Assembly (NCBI GenBank): GCA_045536025.1 | Contig: JAZSMT010000005.1 | Span: forward strand, 1 to 10,478 | From: HGM11412 sp045536025 | GTDB taxonomy: Bacteria > Bacillota > Clostridia > Christensenellales > Borkfalkiaceae | Direction: 5' to 3' | DNA: 10,478 nucleotides | Part shown: positions 5,619 to 10,478 of the stretch, in pieces | How positions within the stretch are numbered: position 1 is the first letter of the stretch | Layout of the letters: every line of letters starts with the position of its first letter | Position numbers and translations under genes: made by a program | The notes under the pieces: model-generated | Seen by the model: the letters and a program-made list of their open reading frames with translations, nothing else | What the model was told of the DNA's origin: nothing | Databases searched by the model: none

Positions 5619-6355
5619 AAATTAACTATTCCAGAGAAATCCACAGCCTTAAGCGCTGCACCGCCAATTAAGCCACCGTCAATTTCTTCCATTGCCATTA
5701 GCTCTTTAGCGTTAGAGGGTTTCATAGAACCGCCGTATTGAATTCTAACTTGCGAAGCGCATGCGGAGCAGAATTTTTCAGCTAAAGTTTTTCTTATAAA
5801 GCCGATAGTTTCGTTTGCTTGTTCAGCAGTTGCGGTTTTACCCGTGCCAATAGCCCAAACGGGCTCGTAAGCGATAACGAGCTTAGTTAAATCTTCAACG
5901 CCCTCAAGACCGATTTCGATTTGACGTTTTAATACCTCCTCAGTCTTGCCGGTTTCTCTCTCTTGTAAGGTTTCGCCAACGCAAACGATAGGAATAAGAC
6001 CTTTTTTAAGAGCAGTTAAAGTTCTCTTATTAACTGTTTCGTCAGTTTCGCCAAAGTATTGACGGCGCTCGCTGTGACCTATTATAACGTATTCAACGCC
6101 GAGTTCTAAAAGCATATCCGCCGAAATCTCGCCGGTGTATGCACCGCTTTCAGCAAAGTGAACGTTTTCAGCACCAAGCTTAATATTAGAGCCTTTAAGA
6201 GCCTCGCCTACTGCGTAAATATCAGTTGCGGGAACGCAAACTACCACGTCGCAATCAGCGTTTGCAACTAAGGGCTTAAGTTCGTTTACAAGTGCAACGC
6301 CTTGAGAGGGCGTAAGGTTCATTTTCCAGTTGCCTGCTATAATTGGTTTTCTCAT
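5615..6355 (-). CDS. tpiA: Triosephosphate isomerase
   Basis: TpiA interconverts dihydroxyacetone phosphate and glyceraldehyde 3-phosphate, as a cytoplasmic (beta/alpha)8 barrel. The 246 residues fit the family (about 250). All catalytic residues are present: Asn9 and Lys11 in AGNWKMN, His94 in IIGHSERR, Glu164 in AYEPVWAIGTGKTA, the flexible-loop sequence following it, and the phosphate-binding QYGGSMKPSN and GGLIGGAAL motifs. The ATG at 6355 has a clear AGGAG site about 6 nt upstream, and the gene starts 12 nt after the pgk stop, so the two are co-transcribed. Its TAA stop lies in the terminal inverted repeat of the 125-bp element, yet the C-terminus looks complete. Confidence 0.98.
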   Translation of the reverse strand: MRKPIIAGNWKMNLTPSQGVALVNELKPLVANADCDVVVCVPATDIYAVGEALKGSNIKLGAENVHFAESGAYTGEISADMLLELGVEYVIIGHSERRQYFGETDETVNKRTLTALKKGLIPIVCVGETLQERETGKTEEVLKRQIEIGLEGVEDLTKLVIAYEPVWAIGTGKTATAEQANETIGFIRKTLAEKFCSACASQVRIQYGGSMKPSNAKELMAMEEIDGGLIGGAALKAVDFSGIVNF

Positions 6356-6367
6356 AATAATCTCCTA

Positions 6368-7681
6368 TTATCTTTCGTTAAGGCACTCGATACCCGGTAA
6401 TTGCTTACCCTCAAATAGTTCAAGCGAAGCACCGCCACCCGTTGAAATGTGCGACATTTTGTCCGCAAAGCCAAGTTGAGCAACCGCAGCCGCGCTATCG
6501 CCACCACCGATAATGGTAGTTGCGCCATCAGCCTCAGCCATAGCTTTAGCTACAGCGATAGTGCCTTTTGCAAGAGTGGGGTTTTCAAATACGCCCATAG
6601 GTCCGTTCCAGATAACCGTTTTACCGCTCTTTATAACGTCAGCGTAAAGTTCCATAGTTTTAGGACCGATATCAAGCCCCATTTTGTCAGCAGGGATTTT
6701 GTTAGAGTCAACAATCTCAACTGCAATTTCAGCATCGATAGGATCGGGGAATTCTTTTGCAACAGCAGTATCTACAGGAAGATAAAGCTTTTTGCCAAGC
6801 TTTTCAGCCTTTTCAATCATTTGATTGCAATAATCTATCTTTTCAAGGTCAACGAGCGAAGTTCCAACCTCACAGCCTTTAGCCTTTAAGAAGGTATAAG
6901 CCATACCGCCACCGATAATAAGCGAATCGCACTTTTCTAAAAGGTTAGAAATAACGTTGAGCTTGTCCGCAACCTTAGCACCACCTAAAATGCCGATAAA
7001 CGGTCTTTGAGGATTTTCAAGCGAGTCAGCCATAACGGAAAGTTCTTTTTCAATAAGGAAACCGCATACTGCAGTTTTTACAAGACCGTATTCAACGATA
7101 GCTGCGGTAGATGCGTGCGAACGGTGAGCCGTACCGAACGCGTCGTTAACGTAAACGTCAGCAAAAGATGCAAGCTTTTTGCAGAACTCTAAATCTCTAC
7201 CCTCTTCGCCCGCGTCAAAACGAGTGTTTTCTAAAAGAACAACTTCGCCATCTTTAAGTGCGTTTACTTTAGAAACCGCGTCTTCACCAACGGTATCGCT
7301 TGCAAAGGTAACCTTACCGCCAAGAATTTCATTAAGTCTATCAGCAACCGGCTTTAAGGTGAATTTTTTGATATCCTTTTTAGCCTTTTCAATATAAGCT
7401 TTAGTTGCCTCTTCTCTCTCGTTTTCGGGAAGAGCTTCAACAGCCTTTTTCTCTTTCTTATTAAGCTTAATCTTCTCGTTGAAGATGTTGTGTGGTTTAC
7501 CCATGTGCGAACAAAGAATTACTTTAGCACCGTTGTCCATTAAATATTTAATGGTGGGAAGTGCGCCGTTAATTCTGTTTTCGTCAGTGATAACGCCGTC
7601 TTTCATAGGAACGTTGAAATCTACTCTGACAAGGCATTTTTTACCTTTAACTTCAATGTCTTTAACAGTTAATTTATTCAT
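6368..7681 (-). CDS. pgk: Phosphoglycerate kinase with an inserted charged segment
   Basis: Pgk transfers the phosphoryl group of 1,3-bisphosphoglycerate to ADP, an ATP-yielding step of glycolysis. The N-domain shows VRVDFNVP (about 19-25), ENRI, CSHMGKP (57-63), LKPVADRL (109-116), LLENTRF (149-155) and VNDAFGTAHRSHAS; the C-domain shows GFLIEKEL, ILGGAKVADKL, the nucleotide-site ENPTLAKGT region and GGGDSAAA, and STGGGASLELFEGKQLPG near the end. At 437 residues it is longer than the usual 390-400. The excess lies between CSHMGKP and LKPVADRL: about 45 residues, rich in Lys and Glu, where about 10 are usual. The ATG at 7681 follows AAAGGAG (7691-7697) by 9 nt. A strong promoter precedes it and tpiA follows. 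Confidence 0.97.
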   Translation of the reverse strand: MNKLTVKDIEVKGKKCLVRVDFNVPMKDGVITDENRINGALPTIKYLMDNGAKVILCSHMGKPHNIFNEKIKLNKKEKKAVEALPENEREEATKAYIEKAKKDIKKFTLKPVADRLNEILGGKVTFASDTVGEDAVSKVNALKDGEVVLLENTRFDAGEEGRDLEFCKKLASFADVYVNDAFGTAHRSHASTAAIVEYGLVKTAVCGFLIEKELSVMADSLENPQRPFIGILGGAKVADKLNVISNLLEKCDSLIIGGGMAYTFLKAKGCEVGTSLVDLEKIDYCNQMIEKAEKLGKKLYLPVDTAVAKEFPDPIDAEIAVEIVDSNKIPADKMGLDIGPKTMELYADVIKSGKTVIWNGPMGVFENPTLAKGTIAVAKAMAEADGATTIIGGGDSAAAVAQLGFADKMSHISTGGGASLELFEGKQLPGIECLNER

Positions 7682-7713
7682 AGAATAAAACTCCTTTCAA
7701 AATTACTATTAAC

Positions 7714-7742
7714 ATTTTAGCCTTTTTTGATAAACTTGTCAA
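7714..7742 (-). promoter_or_regulatory. Strong promoter of pgk-tpiA
   Basis: On the minus strand a perfect TTGACA (7737-7742) is followed by a 17-bp spacer and TAAAAT (7714-7719, 5 of 6). This is the best promoter match in the window and suits a highly expressed glycolytic operon. The -35 box overlaps the TGA stop of the upstream transporter (7739-7741). Initiation is expected near 7707, giving a 5' UTR of about 25 nt. Confidence 0.85.
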
Positions 7743-8761
7743 ATAATATCGTTATATTTGTAAACATTTACGGTGTTTGTTGCCTGCTTTTTAGCCTCTT
7801 TTGGCGGTTTATCTTTTATCATAGCGCAAATCAGCCTCGTAAACGGCTTTAAAACAGGTAAAATTAGTAAGGTTACTAATATATTAAACAAAGTATGGAA
7901 GTTTGCAATTTCCCTTTCAATGCTACCTGAAAAACTCATAAACCACTCGCTAACTTGGCTTTTGAATAAGCTAAGCGGTAAAAACAATACGAGCGCGCCA
8001 ACGATATTAAAGGCAATATTAAAAAATGCCACTCGCCTTGCCTCGGCAGGTTTGTTGCTTGCAGCGATAATTACCGAAAAACAAGTGCCGATATTTGCGC
8101 CAAGTATTAAAAACATGCTGTTTTCAAAGGTTAAAAGTCCGTTAGAGGCAAGTATTATCATAACGCTAGTTACCGCTGAAGAGCTTTGAATTATTGCAGT
8201 TATCAAAATGCCGTTGAGTAATAATAACAGCTCGTTTTCTACTAAAAAGATTTTTCTAAAGCTTTCAAAATTTTTGAAAAAGGCAACGCTGTCAGAAACG
8301 ACGTCAAGCCCGAAAAACAGCATGCCAAAGCCAGCCATTACACCGCCTACGTTTAGCAGTTTTTCATTTTTAAAAAATGAAAGCACAAACCCCACGAAGG
8401 CAATCAACGAGCCAAGTGCTGTAATATCAAAGGCATCACTACCCGATAAGGAAACTAGCTGAGCAGTAATTGTAGTTCCGATATTCGTACCCATAATTAC
8501 TGCCGACGCCGAATAAAAGCTAAGTATCCCACTCGACACGAACCCCACCGCTATAACGTTGGTTGCTATGCTTGACTGAAGTAGCGCGGTAGATACTGCG
8601 CCCGTCATAACGCCCGCACACCTATTTTTTGTAAAGGTTCTTAAAACCTTTTGCATTTTTTCGCCGGCAAGTTTTTCCATATTTTCGCTCATAAATTTAA
8701 GCCCTAAAAGAAAAAAAGTTATTCCGCCAAGCATTAATAAAAGATATCTTACAGCATACAT
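7739..8761 (-). CDS. Na+/Pi cotransporter family protein, short form without PhoU domain
   Basis: This membrane protein belongs to the NptA/YjbB-type sodium-phosphate cotransporter family. The 340 residues show the two-fold internal repeat of the family: TALLQSSIATN (about 59-68) with GTNIGTTITA (91-100), and TAIIQSSSAVT (188-198) with GANIGTC (221-227). About eight hydrophobic segments are visible, ending near 315, and then a short charged tail. Many bacterial members carry a C-terminal PhoU-like domain of about 200 residues; it is absent. The first QSS motif reads QSSIATN where QSSSATT is usual. The ATG at 8761 has no recognisable ribosome binding site, and a 7-bp inverted repeat adjoins it. 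It lies between the terminator of the CofE-like gene and the pgk promoter. Phosphate uptake is the family role; the actual substrate is not shown by sequence. Confidence 0.88.
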   Translation of the reverse strand: MYAVRYLLLMLGGITFFLLGLKFMSENMEKLAGEKMQKVLRTFTKNRCAGVMTGAVSTALLQSSIATNVIAVGFVSSGILSFYSASAVIMGTNIGTTITAQLVSLSGSDAFDITALGSLIAFVGFVLSFFKNEKLLNVGGVMAGFGMLFFGLDVVSDSVAFFKNFESFRKIFLVENELLLLLNGILITAIIQSSSAVTSVMIILASNGLLTFENSMFLILGANIGTCFSVIIAASNKPAEARRVAFFNIAFNIVGALVLFLPLSLFKSQVSEWFMSFSGSIEREIANFHTLFNILVTLLILPVLKPFTRLICAMIKDKPPKEAKKQATNTVNVYKYNDII

Positions 8762-8778
8762 ATAAGTAATATACTTAT
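8762..8778. repeat. 7-bp inverted repeat at the transporter start codon
   Basis: ATAAGTA (8762-8768) and TACTTAT (8772-8778) form a perfect 7-bp palindrome with a 3-nt spacer, directly against the ATG of the Na+/Pi transporter gene. It could be an operator or a hairpin masking the start. Its middle (TATATT on the minus strand) resembles a -10 box, which would give a nearly leaderless mRNA, but no -35 box is convincing. Being AT-only apart from one G-C pair per arm, it may also be chance. Confidence 0.35.
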
Positions 8779-8806
8779 TATTTTTAGAAAATATGATTTA
8801 AGCATT

Positions 8807-8833
8807 AAAAAAGCACGCTTTAAGCGTGCTTTT
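8807..8833 (-). terminator. Intrinsic terminator of the CofE-like gene
   Basis: AAAAGCACGCT (8809-8819) and AGCGTGCTTTT (8823-8833) form a perfect 11-bp stem with a 3-nt loop, 5 nt after the stop codon of the CofE-like gene. On the minus strand it runs into six T residues (A run 8807-8812). The symmetric A and T arms could also stop transcription in the plus direction. It separates this gene from the transporter gene. Confidence 0.9.
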
Positions 8834-8838
8834 AAAAA

Positions 8839-10032
8839 TCAGTCTGTCGTATAGTTGTCAAAATAACCTTGGATAAATACGATAGGCGTACCCTTATCGC
8901 CCGAGCCCGAGGTCAAATCGCAAAGCGAACCTATAAGGTCGGTTAAGCGACGTGGCGTAGTTCCTTCGCTTATCATATTGCCAACGAGGTTTGCGTCCTT
9001 TGCTTGAATTTTTTCGTTGATAGCTTTTTTAAGCTCTTCGCCTTTTAAATTAGCAAATTCGTTATCGGCAAGGTATTTGAGCTTAAGCTCGTTAGGCGTA
9101 CCCTCTAAGCCTTTAGTATACGCGGGGGAAACTACGGGGTCGGCAAGTTCCCAAATTTTACCAACGGGGTCTTTAAAAGCACCGTCGCCATACACCATAA
9201 CTTCAACGTTTTTACCCGTTTTTTCATAAACGAGAGCTTGAATATCGTCTACGAGTTTTTGGCAATCTCTCGGGAAGAGTTTGATTCGATCTTCAGTTGC
9301 TTTGTTAGAGCCGAGTAAACCGTATTTTTCATTGTAACCGCTACCGTTTACGCTAGCGCTTAAAATTTCATCCATCCCAAACACTTTTTCAGCGCCCGAG
9401 TTAAGTAAAAGGCGTTTAGTTCTGAAACGAGTGTGAATATCGCAGTTAAGAACGTTTTTAGCGTATTTTAAAATTGCGCGGGGGTCGTTAGCAAAAATAA
9501 TTTCGCACTCTGCGCCCGCCTCCTTGATAAGGTCGCCGTAATAGGCTACGTAATCCATACCGGTAAAGGGGTGCTTAGTGTAGCCGAAAAGCTCGCGATA
9601 TTTTTCGAGCGACAACACGTCGGTATACGGATTAACACCCTTTTCGTCAAGCGCGTCAAGACTAACTAAGTGGTTACCAACTTCGTCTGACGGATATGAA
9701 AGCATTAAAACTACTTTTTTAGCGCCCTTAGCAATACCTCTTAGGCATACAGAAAAACGGTTACGACTAAGTATCGGGAAAATAACGCCTACGGTTTCAC
9801 CGCCAAATTTAGCTTTAACGTCGCAAGCGATATCGTCAACGGTAGCGTAGTTGCCTTGCGCCCTTGCTACGATAGACTCAGTCATCGCGATAATATCGCG
9901 GTTACGAACGGAAAACCCGTCTTCCTTTGCCGCATCTAATATCGAATCGGTTACGATTTGAACTAAATCGTCGCCTTGACGGATAATGGGTGCGCGCACG
10001 CCTCTTGAAATGGTACCAATCATACGGCTCAT
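8839..10032 (-). CDS. Coenzyme F420-0:L-glutamate ligase (CofE-like) family protein, function unknown here
   Basis: The 397-residue protein resembles the CofE/FbiB-type ligase family that attaches glutamate to F420-0 in archaea and actinobacteria. The similarity I recognise is in the N-terminal half: a VTDSILDAAKEDG segment (28-39) and DIIAMTESIVARAQGNY (46-62), the counterpart of the CofE DVVVVxxxIVSKxEG region. Further conserved-looking blocks are RNRFSVCLRGIAKGAKKVVLM (90-110), the YGDGAFKDP region (281-289) and PVVSPAYTKGLEGTPNE (299-315). It is longer than archaeal CofE (about 250), so it belongs to the long form seen in Firmicutes, which generally lack F420. No other F420 gene is present here, so its substrate is unknown. 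The ATG at 10032 follows AAAGGAG (10041-10047) at 8 nt. It is monocistronic, with its own promoter and terminator. Confidence 0.72.
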   Translation of the reverse strand: MSRMIGTISRGVRAPIIRQGDDLVQIVTDSILDAAKEDGFSVRNRDIIAMTESIVARAQGNYATVDDIACDVKAKFGGETVGVIFPILSRNRFSVCLRGIAKGAKKVVLMLSYPSDEVGNHLVSLDALDEKGVNPYTDVLSLEKYRELFGYTKHPFTGMDYVAYYGDLIKEAGAECEIIFANDPRAILKYAKNVLNCDIHTRFRTKRLLLNSGAEKVFGMDEILSASVNGSGYNEKYGLLGSNKATEDRIKLFPRDCQKLVDDIQALVYEKTGKNVEVMVYGDGAFKDPVGKIWELADPVVSPAYTKGLEGTPNELKLKYLADNEFANLKGEELKKAINEKIQAKDANLVGNMISEGTTPRRLTDLIGSLCDLTSGSGDKGTPIVFIQGYFDNYTTD

Positions 10033-10050
10033 ACAAATATCTCCTTTCGG

Positions 10051-10079
10051 TTTTTGCCTAAATTACGTCTTAGCAAAAA
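10051..10079 (-). promoter_or_regulatory. 5' UTR hairpin of the CofE-like gene
   Basis: TTTTTG (10051-10056) pairs with CAAAAA (10074-10079) and CTAA (10058-10061) with TTAG (10070-10073), with one bulged base and an 8-nt loop. It fills the leader between the predicted start of transcription (about 10084) and the ribosome binding site at 10041-10047. It may stabilise the 5' end or modulate translation. It is too small to be a known riboswitch. Confidence 0.4.
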
Positions 10080-10090
10080 ATACACGATAT

Positions 10091-10119
10091 ATTATAATCT
10101 ATCGGGTTTGATTTGTAAA
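10091..10119 (-). promoter_or_regulatory. Promoter of the CofE-like gene
   Basis: On the minus strand TTTACA (10114-10119, 5 of 6 to TTGACA) is spaced 17 bp from a perfect TATAAT (10091-10096). The predicted start near 10084 gives a 5' UTR of about 50 nt. Confidence 0.8.
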
Positions 10120-10180
10120 TTATTTTAATATAAAAAATTTCTATTTTTTACAAAAATTCACAACGTTAATTTTAAACAAT

Positions 10181-10204
10181 AAAAAACACGGTTAAGCCGT
10201 GCTT
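10181..10204 (-). terminator. Terminator for a minus-strand gene beyond the right edge
   Basis: On the minus strand AAGCACGG and CCGTGTTT pair (one G-U) around a CTTAA loop and run into T residues (A run 10181-10186). No gene lies between it and the right end of the window, so it probably ends a transcript that starts outside, passing through the repeats at 10267-10473. Confidence 0.65.
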
Positions 10205-10266
10205 AAATTTTTAATTGTTTTTAGTTTGTTTAAAACCTATTTAAGGGTTTATGCAAATTAGATACA

Positions 10267-10348
10267 CGCCAAGACTATACAAAGCTCTAATTAAGTCGTT
10301 AGTTGCAAGTTAGACGAGGCTAAACGCCCAAGACTATGAAAACTATTA
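10267..10348. repeat. Tandem, truncated left end of the 125-bp repeat
   Basis: CGCCAAGACTAT (10267-10278) recurs as CGCCCAAGACTAT (10325-10337). TTAAGTCGTTAG (10291-10302) recurs as TTAAGGCGTTAG (10349-10360), and GACGAGGCT near 10314-10321 as GACAAGGCT near 10371-10379. The period is about 58-59 bp. The first unit is thus a partial copy holding about 30 bp of the left end of the 125-bp element plus its upstream flank, placed head to tail before the full copy. Nothing codes here. Confidence 0.6.
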
Positions 10349-10473
10349 TTAAGGCGTTAGAAACAAGCAAGACAAGGCTCGCAAGGGGTTGCGGACAGCA
10401 TTAACCTTTTTTGGTTGTGATGGTCGCAAAGCCGTAGCAGTAACGCAGTATTGCGCCGTTTATAACGGCTTAA
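10349..10473. mobile_element. MITE-like 125-bp repeat, copy B
   Basis: It starts TTAAGGCGTTA (10349-10359) and ends TAACGGCTTAA (10463-10473), inverted repeats matching at 10 of 11 positions. The length is exactly that of copy A at 5494-5618, and it has the same orientation. The right terminus is also the arm of a local hairpin, GCCGTT-TAT-AACGGC (10455-10469), and AACC-TTTTTT-GGTT forms another small one inside. There is no open reading frame or transposase. It is probably a non-autonomous element or an intergenic repeat dispersed in this genome; two copies in one window is the only direct evidence for that. Confidence 0.6.
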
Positions 10474-10478
10474 TCTAT

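Noticed and set aside
6449..6889. Plus-strand open frames opposite pgk, gpmI, rnr, the transporter and the CofE-like gene
   Set aside because: They are antisense to well-conserved proteins, lack ribosome binding sites and show no family motifs.

Overview
The window reads like a chromosomal segment of a low-GC Gram-positive bacterium, probably Clostridia-like or an uncultivated relative. Three things suggest this: AT-rich codons, AAAGGAG-type ribosome binding sites on several genes, and the Firmicutes-style order of lower-glycolysis genes next to secG-rnr-smpB-ssrA. No gene here fixes the genus. All eight protein genes and the one stable RNA are on the minus strand, so transcription runs from right to left. 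No phage, transposase, CRISPR or defence gene is visible.

Right to left: 10478-10033 is non-coding, with a 125-bp repeat copy, a truncated tandem copy, a terminator for a gene outside the window, and a strong promoter. 10032-8839 is a CofE-like (F420-0:glutamate ligase family) gene ended by a strong terminator. 8761-7739 is a short Na+/Pi cotransporter. A near-consensus promoter whose -35 box overlaps the transporter stop drives pgk and tpiA (7681-5615). A second 125-bp repeat copy lies between tpiA and gpmI (5405-3858). A hairpin-rich gap precedes secG (3616-3332), a bidirectional terminator-like hairpin, rnr (3288-1183), smpB (1173-727) and ssrA (698-353).

The genes form two functional groups. 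Pgk, TpiA and GpmI are consecutive or near-consecutive glycolytic enzymes, and the phosphate transporter lies just upstream. SmpB, tmRNA and RNase R form the ribosome-rescue system: tmRNA-SmpB frees stalled ribosomes and tags the nascent chain, here with ADNNRLAYAA, and RNase R degrades the faulty mRNA. SecG belongs to the Sec translocon.

The most interesting parts are non-coding. (1) A 162-bp structured segment sits between the tmRNA CCA end and its terminator and is bounded by a 12-bp near-perfect direct repeat of the tmRNA 3' end; removing it would put the terminator 7 nt after the CCA. (2) Two 125-bp copies of a MITE-like element have 11-bp terminal inverted repeats, and one copy overlaps the tpiA stop codon. 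(3) A run of 7-bp-stem tetraloop hairpins follows gpmI. (4) Pgk carries a charged insertion of about 35 residues. (5) A terminator hairpin touches the start of rnr, which has no visible ribosome binding site. I see no clearly new multi-gene system.
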